From Rhabditoides inermis (lineage: Eukaryota; Nematoda; Chromadorea; Rhabditida; Rhabditidae), in assembly GCA_963966185.1 (NCBI GenBank), contig CAWZYM010000316.1:1-64000 (forward strand): DNA of 64,000 nucleotides, read 5' to 3'. Shown piece by piece: positions 1-12,722 of the stretch; the first letter of the stretch is position 1; each line of letters opens with the position of its first letter. The notes beneath the pieces are model-generated. The model saw only the letters and a list, made by a program, of their open reading frames with translations, was not told where the DNA came from and searched no databases. The position numbers were made by a program, and so were the translations under genes.

Positions 1-142
1 AGAGAAAAAGAGAAAGAGAGCCAGACGGATAGAGCGCGGTATTTCAAGCAGATCCTAACACTATGCACTATCACTCTTGCCAAGTTTGTTCTTCTTCGTC
101 TCGCTATAAGAACTTTTAAACAATTGAATGTGTTAAGTACCG

Positions 143-316
143 TGTCAGTCTCTTCGAAACGCTCCCGAATGCCCCCAAAACACTTCGGAATTGCCTTTCG
201 AATCGCCCTCAGAACACTCCCGAATCGCCTTCGAAACATTCCCGAATACCCCCGAACACTTCGGAATGCCTTTGCTATGCCTTCGAAACACAGAATGGCT
301 TTCGAAGAGACTGACC
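143..316. mobile_element. MITE-like element, family A copy 1
   Basis: The element is bounded by inverted ends reading GTCAGTCTCTTCGAAAC on the left and its near complement (TTCGAAGAGACTGAC) on the right. The inside is a run of degenerate repeats built on CGAAxxxxCCCGAAT. Related ends occur at 3818-3888 and 23478-23590, so this is a dispersed, non-coding terminal-inverted-repeat family. No transposase is visible. Confidence 0.6.
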
Positions 317-325
317 GCACCTTAA

Positions 326-642
326 AGGGAGTGTACACTCTGAATTTCGAAGTTGAATGAGTACCAGGATGTGAAAATATGCTGAAAACTACGCAGTTTT
401 GCTAATACAACTATTTACTGAAAATGTCTGCAAGTCGATGAAAATTGGGCGCAAAAAGTCTCAAAATGCAGAAATTGGTGCCAATTGGTGCCAATTTTCC
501 AATAATCAACAGAATTTTTCATCGACTTGAAGGTATCTCCGACAACATAGTTGTATAGAGAAAAGTGCATCATTTTCATCATATTTTCACATCCTGGTTC
601 TAACTCAACTTCGAAATTCAGAGTGTACACTCCCTTTAACAG
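326..642. repeat. Foldback (long inverted repeat) element
   Basis: The left arm (about 326-382) begins AAAGGGAGTGTACACTCTGA and runs into a tract ending in GTGAAAATATG. The same sequence appears inverted at about 585-642. The roughly 200 bp between the arms also holds a weaker inverted pairing. The arm start resembles the sequence at 50447-50475, upstream of a tRNA-like element, which suggests a shared ancestry. It has no coding capacity. Confidence 0.65.
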
Positions 643-914
643 GAGAATTTCACAATCCACAATAGGCACATATTCTCGATTTCGAAGCGGAGCTCTGTCG
701 AGAGAGGAGAGAGAGAGAGAGAATGTACCTGTCAATAAAACGTGTTGACTCGCGACGCCCGCTGTTTCATGTGTTTGTTGTGTGATTTGATCAGTCAGTT
801 GTCTTACTCTCACTTTCAGTCGACTGCTGGACTACTCTCTCGCGGTAGCAAACGCTATTTCTTCCGCTTTTCTGCAACTTCCCAGTACTATATTATGTAT
901 TATAACAGTCTAGA

Positions 915-1433
915 ATGCTTCCCGTCAACGAGTGGTCTCCTAGACAGCAGTTTCGAGTCTTCTTACTTCTGATGGTTTCCGTTGTTCTCACTTTCGTCCT
1001 TCTATTCTGTCATCTGCTACACCAAGCAAAGAGAAGACAGCCGGAACGCGAGCGTGAGTATCAAGTATAACTATTTATTGATTACTGATTATAATCAATT
1101 AGCAGAATCTGTCAATCAGGTCGTAGTGATACACAAGTTGTTCAAATGAAACATTATGTGTGGTTATTTGATAATACAATAATATCAATATGTTTTTTAA
1201 AGATCGCGCTCCTCTTTTGAATGATCCACCACCGGCGTACGAAAGCGAGTGAGTGGCGAAAGAACACTGTAAATGAAGAGGTTTAGTGAAATACAACGGT
1301 TCAAATCATCGAACGTTCACCATCTGCGCTACACTCAACCCCATAAGATACCGTACTCTCTGTTTTGTGTTTCAGAGAAGCCCCGTCGTCTTACAGCGCC
1401 GTTTGTGTGGACGAATTGCGTCGGGAACTGTAA
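915..1433 (+). CDS. small single-pass membrane protein with a PPxY motif
   Basis: Three exons (915-1053, 1203-1248, 1376-1433) join in frame to an 80-aa protein; all intron phases match and the donors are GTGAGT. Residues about 15-35 are a hydrophobic span (FLLLMVSVVLTFVLLF) followed by a basic stretch (KRRQPERE), which predicts a cytosolic C-terminus under the positive-inside rule. The tail contains PPPAY, the core of a PPxY ligand for WW domains of the kind found in Nedd4-family ubiquitin ligases, then an acidic SEEAPSSY segment. I do not recognise an orthologue. WW-domain binding is inferred from the motif alone. The first ATG is followed immediately by the membrane protein, so I chose it as the start. 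The short length means an extra upstream exon cannot be excluded. Confidence 0.6.
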
Positions 1434-2533
1434 AAGCGGCTTCGATAGGAAATGAACAGGTTTGTTGTTATTGATGTCCGGTCGACTATCAACTATCATG
1501 CCAATCTCCCAAAATATGCTTCCATTCCGCTTGCACTCTCAACTCTCTATCAAAATGGTGTTCTGTCTCCACCGGTATCGCACATATAATAGAGTGTCTC
1601 GGAGATCACTATTATCTGTGATTCGTATCAAAAAGCAAGTTTGTGCAACCGTCTGCTGATCACAATACACTCATCTTTCCCCTTTGCAGCGCCTTCAATG
1701 TTGCTGTGGTAAACGCTTCGAGCTCCGATCAACTTGCACTTCGAGGTAGCAACGTTACCAATTGTTTACAAATAGATGCGCTCATCTCATGGTACAAACT
1801 TGCTTCACCCAGCGTTTTGATAAGAGATGCACTGCGAGGCTCGCACCCGAGTCCTCGCTGAAAGTGCAATCACGTAGTATGCGCTTTGTTTTTGCGAGGA
1901 GCACTCCTGCATCCTTACGAAAACAGCGCGTGTAGCATGAACCTCAGATATTTCTCTGCATTTTGCCGATCACAATATCGCTCATCTACTCACATTCACA
2001 TTTCGAAATTATTCTATCGCTACTACATTGTCTCTTTTTTTGCTGGCGTAAACAGCTGTTTCGGCGGCTCTCACGCTTTGGCAGCATGTCTCCAAATGTA
2101 CCGTAGCAGCGTATAGCATGATGAAATTGCATCATCCTCAATCCTATTGTCAAAGATCGTGTGTAGTGTGACCGCGTGATTGTCTTTTGTCGGGAGAGCA
2201 CCGCCCCTCCCAGTCAGCATAGGGTAGAGGTGTAGTCACTGGTTTTCTTATCGAGAAAGAGAGCTGCGAACGTTAACGACTTCGTGGTTTCGTTGCAATC
2301 ATCTTGGTTTTGAATTTTGATACACTTCGTAACTGTCCGCATTCTCGCCCCAATCGCTGATTGGCTGAGAAAGAGGAGCACGTGATTCCCGACTGAGTAT
2401 CACCTCTCCTCCCACTTACCATTGCTTTTCCGCCACAACAGCCAGCGCGCTTTCTGCCCGCCCATCTCTCAGTATGTTGGTTTTCTTCAGTGTGCTTACC
2501 TGTCCCACTCACTCACACTTCTTTCAGAGTGTT

Positions 2534-3040
2534 ATGTTCGCTTCCGCCCCTCTGCTGTCTCTCTATGCACCGTACCTCCATCTGCTCTTCTTCTTCTCGG
2601 TCTGTCTGGTTGTTGCGGTTGCGATCATCCACTACTGCTCGGGTACGGAGACCCCGCGGCATGGTGCGTTACTTGTTTGTGTCAAGTTCTGACTTTTTTG
2701 GGTACATAACCCTGCCTATATGTACTTATAAGTGTCTTAGTCAAAGAAAGAGGGGATGGAACCCCCCCCCCCCCCATTTGAAACGCGAGTGTTGCTAGAG
2801 AGCGCAGAGTGATCCCTTTCTTCTCTCCACTCTCTCCTATGACTCAGTCAGCTGATCATATATTGCAGGGTTTGCTGTTGTCGGACACAGGGTCTGCTTT
2901 CCTTGGCGACGCGTCCAGGGTAAGAGAGAGAGAGAGAGAGAGGAAGAGATGAGAGAGAGAGGAGAGAGAGAGAGAGAAAAGAGAAAGAGGGAATGAAAAA
3001 TCAATCACTTTCAGCAGACTCGCCCGTGTGTCTCGTTTGA
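2534..3040 (+). CDS. small membrane protein, 68 aa, unknown
   Basis: Exons 2534-2663, 2869-2919 and 3015-3040 join with matching phases into a 68-residue protein ending at TGA. The ATG lies a few bases after a strong acceptor (CTTTCAG), as expected for a trans-spliced nematode start, though that is inference. Residues about 5-32 are strongly hydrophobic (LLFFFSVCLVVAVAIIHYC), giving one membrane span. The short C-terminal part is Cys/Arg containing (CFPWRR). No family is recognised. Support is the splice phasing plus the membrane segment. The second intron is rich in GA repeats. It could be a chance model because it is short. Confidence 0.4.
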
Positions 3041-4629
3041 TCCCACTCTGCTTCGATGATCTGCCAATCGCCGCCCTCCAACGCCTTCAAATCTCACAAA
3101 TGCCATCACGTGTATTCGAATCTCTCTTGTTCTTGTATACCTCCACAAAATCTTCCTCTGTTTGCTCCCTCTGCCGGTTGAATATGTGTTTGCAGTAACT
3201 TATCAATGCTTTATAAGTGATAAAACTATGTGATTGTGTGTTCGCGTTTTCATATCACTGGGTGGGTACATATCAAGCAACCGAGAAAGAGGAAAGTATG
3301 AATAAGCGACGCTGTGACCGATCAGATATATCGAGTTTGGGTCGATAGACAGAAATAAACGAAGAGAGAGAGAGAGGGGGGGGGAGAAAGAGAGGTATGT
3401 GAATAGAATCGTCGAGATGAGTGGTAATCAATTTCACAACTTAGTCGGCTCACTTGTCGCATGATTTGTGATTCATACATAGTTTCTTCTTTCACAGCGT
3501 TACTTGACGCATACATGCCAGAATCACAGTGCCACCCACCCAGACCCTTACCGTGTGTCCATATCACATATCACTATCATATCCAAGAGCCTTTATTTTT
3601 CTCATGACCACAATATTCTAAGGTCGGGCGCAATCGCGCAATGTTCGTTATCAGTTAATGTTCGTTATCAGTTCGTTATCAGTTTCGTCGTCTTCATTCA
3701 GTGAATATGATATCATAAACTGTAGGCGAGGAGTCTCGCTCGACCAGAACTAAGTTCACCTAGGATACGTTTTCTCGTGTTCATATCCTCGCATATCATC
3801 ACTCCCTATCAAGTAGCGGTCAGTCTCTTCGAAACTCCCCATCGTGTTGCGAAGGCGTTTTGAAACGGTTATTTCGAAGAGACTGGCAACACCTTCAGTA
3901 GCACTGTCACCTATTTTGATTCACTGACACTGCTTAATGAACTATCCGTTCTCTGGCCGTCGCGTAAAACACACGAAAGCACGCCTGTAATTTCATCTCC
4001 GTAAACTCGCAAACACAATTCACGTGAACTTTGTGAAGCTTGTTTTGTTTTCCCCTTAGTTTTGACCTGTTCTAGTGGGCGAGACTAGCATTAGCATATC
4101 CTCGTGAGAGAGGATCAAAAAGAAAGGGAGCAATCAGTGTTTTGGTTATGTGTCTGTGAGAATAGATACTGCTTTTAGGTGACAGACTTCACAGACAAGT
4201 AAATTGCCCCTTTTTATTGCCGCTCTCGTGAACATACTGAATGCAAATCGTACAGAGCAGTGCGCCAGTTTTTATACTCGTGTCCTTTTTTTCCTTTTCG
4301 GCCGAAATTGGCCAGATTCTCGAAAAATAACAGCTTGACTGATCACCTCTGTTCGAAATCTTCAACACGTAATTTCAGTTGAACATCACATCATATCTCA
4401 TTTCATTAAAGATGTGTGTATTTAATAATGTAAAAAAACAAAAGGAACGTACATGCAAAATAGGTTTTCCTTGTCTTTTTGAAACAGGAGTGTTTTTATC
4501 TCACTTTCTTGAAAATGCTGCTTTAATTTGTGATTCTATCAGAAAGGGGGCGGTGCTTGGCTAACTTGTATCAGCAACATATATACGATACACCGCGTGT
4601 TCTCATTATATAGAATCACAAACCACAGA
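3041..4629. other. intergenic stretch without supported genes
   Basis: This interval lies between the small membrane gene and the chemoreceptor. It contains one MITE-like element (3818-3888), a short G-rich/GA run near 3363-3395 and AT-rich DNA. The open frames are short and lack splice-consistent extensions. Confidence 0.6.
3818..3888. mobile_element. MITE-like element, family A copy 2 (short)
   Basis: Seventy-one bases with inverted ends: GGTCAGTCTCTTCGAAAC at the left and TTCGAAGAGACTGG at the right. The core includes GCGAAGGCGTTTTGAAAC, which recurs in the copy at 23478-23590. It is non-coding and probably a deletion derivative. Confidence 0.65.
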
Positions 4630-7600
4630 ATGAGTGAAGTCGCTCTCAAATCTCTCGGAACCGATGACATTTTGGTTGCGCTGCTCATTATTGTGGTACG
4701 TTTCATGTTTACAATGTATATTTTTTTTAATATTCAGGTAGGAATAATTGGAATCTCCTCGAATGGCTATGCGATGCAGATTCTTCACTCATCCAACCAA
4801 CTCTCGTCTGCGTTCAGGCACGTTTACCTTGAGCTACCTTCAAAAATCTCACGGTTTCCAGTTTGATCTGTTATTCGCACGCTGTTGCCAACATTGGCGC
4901 GCTTTCGATGATGGTCTTATTCACAGCCCCGGCTATCTTATTGTGAGTGTCATTGATGTTCATAAAATACATAACGACCTTATCTTATCTTTTCGTGACT
5001 AACATATGCAGTAGCTTAATGAATGTAGCAATTACGAAAAAAACACTTGAAAGACAAACACGAGAACTTTGTTTGTTTTCAGTCAAGCCGATAATTTCGC
5101 GCACGGCTCGTTGGGAAAGCTGATGGGACAGGTGAATTTTCTGACCTTTCTCAGTTTCAAAATTTTACTGGAATTTTGAAATCAGATGTAGAAAAAAATG
5201 AAACTATCAAAAAGTTCGAACTATGTAGTTCAAAAAATGTTCAAAATATTGTTTCTACCTGTGTATTCTTCAACGTATTTTTTTTTCAGTGGGGCGTTTG
5301 GCTGTGGGACGTTTCGGTCTATTCTCACCTTGCCACTTCTTTCAACCGATTCCTCGCTATCACTTTTCCTCTCAAGTAAGTTAACTACAAGTCAAGTCAA
5401 GTCAAGTCAAGTGTTTATCCGGAATCGTTATAGCTGAATATGACAATCACAATCACAATAATAGTAGTTAACTACAAAAAATATACATAGAAGTTTACTT
5501 TCTCATAGCATATACCGTATACGCTTGACTGACACATTTTGTTCGTGCTTATTAGCAGACCTGTTTGTTGTTTGAAGTCTTTCCCCCCGGTGGTTAATTA
5601 GATGTAAACGACGAAGAAGACAAACGAACATGATACAATTGTCGGAAAACCCTGCTCAACAAAGAAACATATAATTTAAGTTGATGTGATCATCACTAAT
5701 TACACCTGTCCCAAATGATAGCGAAAGATAAAAGAGAACTAAACGATGTCGAGCACAACAACGTTGGGAATTGGAATTCAAAACTGAATCCCGTGTGAAG
5801 AAAATACCTGTGAAAATCATCGTTCGTAGATCATGAATTCATAATTCACATCATAATATTTCAGAATGAACAAAATCTTCTCACCGTTGAACACTATGAT
5901 AATCATCTCAATCGTCTGGTGCATCGCAACTCTCCACGCACTACCGTACTTCGAAAGTAGACGATCAATATCAATCAATAAAGCCAATCAATCGATTCAG
6001 TGACAAACTGTTTCATCTATTTCACTCCCACTACTTGGCTGTGGGGCTTTCCGGCCAATCTGTGCGGATGGTAAAAACATTTTATAGATAATAATGATTC
6101 TAATTTTGACAGTTCACTTTTAAAAGAAAATAGTTAAGGTATCTGGGAGTGGTGTTCGATTTCTACTCGGGTGTCGCTGTCTTTGCGATAATCGCAATCA
6201 TTGACGCATACACTCTCATCAAAATTCGGCATGTGAACAAGGTACCGAGTGCTATTGCTTGTTCACTTATTAGAAACTACAGTAAGAACAACAACTCATA
6301 CAACAAAAATAGCAAGTGGCAATTTGCAGTAAATTTGAGAGTTGCAATCATGTTAATCATATCCTACAGACTTTTGCACTAACAGCTTGCACAAATACGT
6401 ACTTTTGCACAAACACGTACTTTTGAAACACCTGGTTAGTGTTAAACATGCGCTTGTAAACACTTCCATTATATATAAGAATATAACGTTGTTTACAAAA
6501 CATTATGCGTTGTTATTATTATACAATGTGTAGGGATCATTGATAACTTGTTTACATACATCACAGATCGTGAAACATGACAGTGCAGGCGCAAACAGGA
6601 GAATGAAGAAGGAAATCAAGTTCTTCACACAGGTACGTTTTATATACGTCCAACGTAGCGCACGAAAACGATACCCACATCAAAGTTTTACATACATTAC
6701 ATACGTTTCACAGTTCATATATGTTGGCTAGACACGATTGTAAAATAATGCCTCTATCAGATTGTCAGATTCACAGCTCAATGAGTTTCACTGACTATTT
6801 TCTTCCGCCAGCCATTTTTGAACAATGAACACTATAGCTCAAAGTAGATATGAAAAGCTAAAATGAGTTAGACTAAGTCGTTTTAACCGAGTTTACCTCA
6901 TTCGGCTAAAGAGAACCGCTTGAATGGATATGGTATATGATCTATTGAACAATAATGTTGAAACACGACTCCTATTTCAGAGCGTCGTTCAATTCGCTCT
7001 ATTTACGTTCAAACTCACCAACTTCTATTTTGTCTCGCGATGGATGAACACTCAATGGACCCTCTTCCTCACTACCTCTTTCGTATGGCAAGCCTGCCAC
7101 ACCGCTGATGGGTGAGCATACTGTACTTTCCTTGGGGGTACTGTAGCATACTATAAATATTGTATCTCATATCTTATGTATTGTCAATGGGGTGAGACAT
7201 GTGATATTGTTTGTGAAACAATGTAACTATGAGCAAATTATGAATTAAGATCCTATTGAGTCAGTGAGTGAGTGGATGCATATAGATATAGACAGACAGG
7301 TTGAATGGTTACTTACCACGACAATAACAAATAACCGTTTATTGGAGTGGTTAGAATCGTAATTGGATAATCATAGATCATAGTAACTGCTGCAGTTGAT
7401 AGTTTTAAAAAATAAATAGTTTATTACCGTGTTGAGTACTTAGCAAGTGCATCATAGAAAACATAACAGTGCTTACGGTAGGATAGTAAAAAAAGAAGAA
7501 ACATTCGAAAAGTATGCAACAAATAAATAAAATAAAAATAAGCAAACTACAAATGTCGAACTTTAGACATAGGATGCAGATGGGGATTGTCTACTAAGTG

Positions 7601-8879
7601 GGATTTCACGTTACTGGTTTTCGCAGATTCAACAATATCAGATGGAAGTGAGTTCCAAACTCCATAAACCCTCTGAAAGAACGCGCTGCTCCGCAGAAAC
7701 GAGTCATATGACGGCAAAAGACGATATTTATGAGATGTGCGCGACCGAGTTGGGACTAGTGTAAAAAGACCAGTATAATTAGGAGAGGTTGTTTCAGTGA
7801 TAACCTTGTGTATGTACACTACGTCATTTATAAAGCGGCGTTGTTCAAGGGTTTGAAGGCCAAGAAGCTGGAGGTGTTGGGGATAGGTGAGCGAGAACAA
7901 TCCAGCGCGACGACATATTCGGCGCGTATAGTATCGCTGCACTGACTCGATCAAGTTCACGGATCCCACATCCTGAAGGTTCCACAATTCAGTACAATAC
8001 TCTAGCTTGCAGCGGAAATACGTTGTGTAAGCGGTGACAAGAACCTTCAAGTCTCTTGTACGATAAACTCTCAGAAAATCATTTATGGCATTTAGGGTGC
8101 CTTTAACGATGTTCGCAAAATGGTCATCAAAAATCAAAGACCCACACATAGTCACACCAAGGTCCCTTACAGAGTTAGCAGGTGCGAGCGTAGTGCCATG
8201 TGCTGTATACTCATGTTTGGGATTTCGGCGGCCTATGTGCAGTATCTGCGTTTTCTCAGTGGAGATCTGCAGACCCCATTCTAAAGCCCACTTTGCGACA
8301 GCGTCAATTGCTTTTTGAAACATAATTTTAGCCAAATCATCATAGTTAGTTGTGACATCGTCGCTCTTCCGTATGCTGTATGCAAATGCATTTGTCTCGT
8401 CGAACTTGTACTTTCTCATAAATCACGAGAACTGCAAACAGAAGTGAAAGTGTGGCATGTGACGTAAATCAAGCTCCAGGGTCATTTTCGTAGATACTTG
8501 AGACACTTCATCACACACAAGAACATGAGTTCACCAGAACTCGGCTGAAAAACTTTGACGCCTCTGTTTGTGCAAAAGTGCAGGAAATTTTCAAAATTTA
8601 GTTTAGCGCTCTTATCGTCTGCACTCTCTCTTAGACAACTCACTATGTGATATCGTCCTGGTCAAGAACAAGATCCAAGAACTCTATCTTGTTCTTGACT
8701 AGGAGTCAATCTTGTTCTCGACCCCGGATTCGACCGGCTAAAAGATCATATCATTCAGCATCGTGCTCCTCCTGTTCAATCTGCGCACGAAGCGCGGTGT
8801 TCAAGGAGGGGCGACGGTGACTATGGCGAGCCGCCACGAGGGCTCATTCACCGCCGGACCATTCGTGGCCAGGAAGTGA
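4630..8879 (+). CDS. srx-like serpentine chemoreceptor (7TM GPCR)
   Basis: Eleven exons (4630-4695, 4738-4817, 4862-4942, 5083-5131, 5290-5375, 5865-5956, 6001-6070, 6139-6241, 6567-6632, 6981-7111, 8759-8879) sum to 945 bp with all phases closed, giving 314 aa. The protein has about seven hydrophobic spans. Landmarks fit the nematode Srx family of G-protein-coupled chemoreceptors: a first helix ending GIIGISSNGYA, then SHAVANIG, a KLMGQ motif before the third helix, NRFLAITFPLK after it, and a paired-Cys region (NCFIYF, ANLCGW). It would act at the plasma membrane, typically of sensory cilia, sensing an unknown ligand. Intron 2 (4818-4861) begins GC rather than GT; only that junction restores frame. 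Intron 7 ends in AAG. Intron 10 (7112-8758) is enlarged by a LINE fragment in reverse orientation. An AATAAA lies at 8949. The srx assignment is from motif recognition, not a search. Confidence 0.85.
7547..8419 (-). mobile_element. non-LTR retrotransposon fragment (reverse-transcriptase 3' part)
   Basis: A 290-residue open frame on the minus strand corresponds to the C-terminal part of a CR1/Jockey-type LINE reverse transcriptase. It has a KTQILHIGR segment, the RDLGVTMCGSLIFDDH block, an IVKGTLNAINDFLRVYRTRD helix, YTTYFRCKLEYCTELW, and IESVQRYYTRRI with a following RAGL...YPQHLQLLGLQTLEQRR. The catalytic FADD region and the endonuclease are absent, so the copy is 5'-truncated. It lies entirely within the last intron of the chemoreceptor, opposite to the gene. 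It is fragmentary, but the remaining frame is still open, which suggests recent insertion. Confidence 0.85.
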
Positions 8880-9227
8880 AGACAACGATATCGATTATTG
8901 TATGTATACTTGTAACATGTTCATTCATCCTGTTGTAGCATAGATGTGAATAAAACTTTGTGTTGTCATTTTTTTTTATTTACCACAAGTTTTGTTTGAT
9001 TTTTTGTGTTGGAAAATTTTTGTCACATTTCGCATTTCTCGCGCTTTTAAACAAAACATGATAGTTTGAACTTGTCACGTGCTCTATCTCGATCTCGATA
9101 GACTAAAACACCGAGTTTCGAGAATCTATGCTGATTCGATGCTTACCACACTCATCCGGTCTGTGACGCACATAGTGCAGCGCAAAAAAAATAAGACGCA
9201 TCCGATTCAGGGTATAGAAACGAGGGC

Positions 9228-9409
9228 AATTGGGAAATGACACCAGACACCAGACACCACAACATTGCGACATTGATCCGACATTGACACCACGCCAATA
9301 CTCGCTACATCATTTTGCGTATTATGTTGGCGTAGTGTAGTTAGTGTTTTGCAGTGGTGTCGCGGTGTCTGATATCTGATGTCATCTTGTCTGCTGGCAT
9401 TTCCTAATT
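9228..9409. mobile_element. short terminal-inverted-repeat element (MITE-like), family C
   Basis: The left end reads AATTGGGAAATGACACCAGA and the right end is its imperfect inverse (CTGCTGGCATTTCCTAATT), with further GACACC/GGTGTC pairing inside. It is about 180 bp and non-coding. Only one copy is seen in this window. Confidence 0.45.
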
Positions 9410-10472
9410 ATCAAAAAAGAGTCGATAATATCCTTCGGATTAGTATTCCATCTTCATGATGCAACGATATTAATAGCAGCGAGCGTGACATGCATGCGAT
9501 TAGAAAGATAGAAAATACAAGAATATTTAATTTCGTTTCTCGCACGTAAGAACGATTACTCCCACGGCGCATGAAAAAAATCACTGCTTCTATGTTTAGA
9601 CGTCCAATACTCTCATCGCATTGTAGTTGTTGAGTTGACCACATGATGTTCGTCAAAAATACTTGTTAAACTTAGTAAAAATACTAAGTTTTACTTACGA
9701 ACTGATATTGAGAACTGATGCTTTGCGATTTTTCAGGGATAAATGAAAAATGTGTTCAAAGTCGAGAATCGACAAAGTAGTTTCTGGAAACACTCGTGAG
9801 ATTCTGAGCTTAGCGTGTATCCTATGCAAAACAAGTGAATTCGCTTTGCTGAAGTTTAGTTTAGCTTCCAGGAATTTGTTTTGTGGCTTCTCACTGTTTA
9901 ATTCACAGATTATGCTTGTGCAACTTGCAGGAATTATGTGTATACGAAACATGTATGTAGTCTATTACATGGTGTTAATGAGTATACTTATTATGTGATA
10001 TATAGACATGATGAAATCAAAACAAAGATCTGGCAATCCACTGCAATAATGCAATCCCCTGCCTACAGAAATTCGTCGTAACTACATCGGAACGATAGAA
10101 AAAAATGAGATAATTGCATACATCTGGTTTCTTTAGCGTCGTCTTCCGGTGTTCCAACAGCCATATGTTCATAATGTCTCTCTTTCTCTCTCTCTCTCTT
10201 TCTCTCTCATCATCATCATCTCGGCCACATTGAAAACAGCACATTTCAGTAAGACATGTTTATATGGGAAAACGTGTGATAATCATTCACAGAAGCACCG
10301 AATCAATTTGTAAAACATCAATCAATCAAAGAAAAACAATATTAGGTTAGAATATGTACAGTATCACGACAATGAAGTACCCTAGTCTCATATTGCAATG
10401 TTTCTACTGGGGGACGATGCAGTAGTTAGTAACTTAGCTACCGTATTTGTACAGTAATCCGCCTACAGTACC
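9410..10472. other. gene-free AT-rich interval
   Basis: I see only short unsupported open frames here. The frame at 9695-9952 (minus) has no splice partners, no domain and AT-driven composition. A CT microsatellite sits near 10178-10208. Confidence 0.5.
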
Positions 10473-10659
10473 CTACAGTGCGGCGGTCTGTCGGATGAGT
10501 ATCCGGTGTTTGTCGGACATGCGAGAAGCGACCGAGACGAGGGGTAGCTCAGCGGGGATCTGCGCCTCTCCCTCGGGTCCCGCCACGAAAAGAGCATACG
10601 ACGGGTCCGCCTGGAATGACGTCATTGGTGATGGTGGCTAGAGAAGACACAGGAAGAGA

Positions 10660-10691
<32 letters not shown>

Positions 10692-12610
10692 CTCACCTCT
10701 TTCCTATTCATCTGCAGCACAATCCCGGCCGCATCACCGGAAGAAGTCCTTCTCGAGAGTAGCAGAGACTTGTAGTTGCTCTGCAAAAGACGATGATTGA
10801 AGAAAAAAACAGTGACTCCACTCAATCACTCCTGCAATCACACCCGCCTCTCTCCTCTTCGAATTTCAATCGCGACCTTGAGTTCAATGACCACAATTCG
10901 CTCATTCATTACCCCTCTCTCTCCCCCCTCTCTCTACTCCTACCACAACAATCCACCTGTCATCCCTTCCTCCATTCCAATCAATTACCCCTAGAATGTG
11001 CCTGTGAGACTCTCATGATCCAAACCGCTAGAAGATCCATCACATCTTGATCTGTTACGAAACCGTGATCCGATCTACAACCATCATCCAGAACCAGGAA
11101 CCATTCGCCCCTATAACCATATGACACACACGTCTCCTCGGAAAGACAGTGTTTATATTGGATTCCACTTCCTGACAGCTAGAAGTCTTCTCGTCTCGAT
11201 TGTAAACACTGGACAGACACTCAGAGAGCGGGCCCCGCTCAGTCAGATTATAATCTCCTCATTGACTATATGACTCTCTCTCTCCGCCCCCCCGAAACCA
11301 CCGAACCCCCGCGGATCATCAGCCGATTATACACTCATCTCCCGATCCATGACTCGGCTCATTTGCATAATCCAGAGGATAGTGACCGGAAGTGACAAAG
11401 TAACTAGTAAGTAAACAAACCTGGGGTGCGATGTGTTCGTCGTGAACCCTGACTAGCGTTCCATTCGAGTTCATGTGCAGAATGAACTTGGACATTTCCA
11501 CCGGGTGGCACCTGTAACACAACAGTAACCCATACTCAAAGTACCGTAACCCAGTGTACCGTACCTCTGCAGCTCCAGTGGCCGCGCGTCTCTGTCGAGC
11601 CTGAGGACGTTCTTGACCATTCCGCTCGCCGACCGCGACGTCACCTCCATCCACAATTCGAACAGGTTCGGGTCCCGCGCCGAAAGCTGACGAGAGATTA
11701 GGGGTATTATATACCGTAACGTCAGTGGTCAGCTAACGTGTTCCGAATTGAATCACACCTCATTCTTTTCACACACACACATGCTAGTCCATTCAGTGTG
11801 GACTGGTGGCTATTCTCGCAGGGGTGTATTATGTAACGCGCAACGGGATTGGAAGTGGCTGCCTCTGGGATCCAGGATAGTGTGGAAGAGAGAGAGAGAG
11901 AGAGACGAGTGGATTTCTTCCTCTCTCACCTCGCGCGCGCGTATCAAAAAACGGGGCTAATGCAAACACGTACACGCAAATCCAAATATGGAAGAAGAAG
12001 AAAACACACACACACACACACCTTGAACTTGTTGAGAAGTAGGTCGATGACCTGTTGCACGGTCGCAGTCGAGATGATGCCGATCGTCTTGTAGTCCGTG
12101 CCCACCTTGATCCCGTTCGTGTACACTTTGACGACTCCCTGAAACGTATAGTGTGAGAGGGGGGAGAGATCTCCCGTTTGCGGCAGGAAACGCACACATA
12201 GTCCATAGTGTAACTCTCAATTTGCAACCCTGCCGCGCGCGCCAAATTTATGCGTTCCTCTACTAGACAGGTGCCAGTTGCGCGAAGGCATATTTCACTT
12301 CTCTCTCAAGGCAAAACAGCTGTTTTTACTTTGCCGCACAAAGAGCAGCCGCGGCACTAGCCTTGACATAGAAGGAGGTGCGAAGGACGTGGGAAGCTAC
12401 TGTTGTGCGCAAACATAGTTATCAAGCACGCAAAAAAAGGCTGCGGAATGGGGCATCTAATTTGAAGAAAAAAAAACCTACCGTCTCGCCGTCGACTGAT
12501 TCGAGTGAGTTGAGGGAGGCGACTGAGGAGGCCCTGCTGGTGGATCGGAACGACGAGCAACCACTGCTGCTCGACGACTGACCGCGCGGACGCACCTGGT
12601 ACTTCAGCAT
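10473..12610 (-). CDS. small protein with two Ras-association-like (ubiquitin-fold) domains
   Basis: Six exons on the minus strand (12482-12610, 12022-12138, 11565-11686, 11421-11511, 10697-10780, 10473-10610) total 681 bp, giving 226 aa with all phases consistent. After a Ser-rich N-terminus (SSSSSGCSSFRSTS), residues about 44-145 look like an RA fold: GVVKVYTNGIKVGTDYKTIG, TATVQQVIDLLLNKF, DPNLFELWMEV, RPLELQRCHP. A second unit (about 147-226) starts GTLVRVHDEHIAPQSNYKSL and ends RILIRQTAAL. RA domains bind GTP-loaded Ras/Rap-family GTPases; that role is inferred. The start is the first Met after an acceptor (GCAGGT then ATG), so further 5' exons may exist. A giant purine microsatellite lies 110 bp upstream of the ATG. 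Confidence 0.65.
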
Positions 12611-12722
12611 ACCTGCAATATGCTAATCGATATGCAAATCAGCCACTAATCAATAGTCAAATATCGGTGTGCGATAATAGAGCGCGCCCGGTAGCCGGCT
12701 GGCGGTGTGCAAATTATGAGCA

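Noticed and set aside
9695..9952. 85-aa minus-strand frame
   Set aside because: AT-rich, no domain, no splice continuity and no start context; probably chance.
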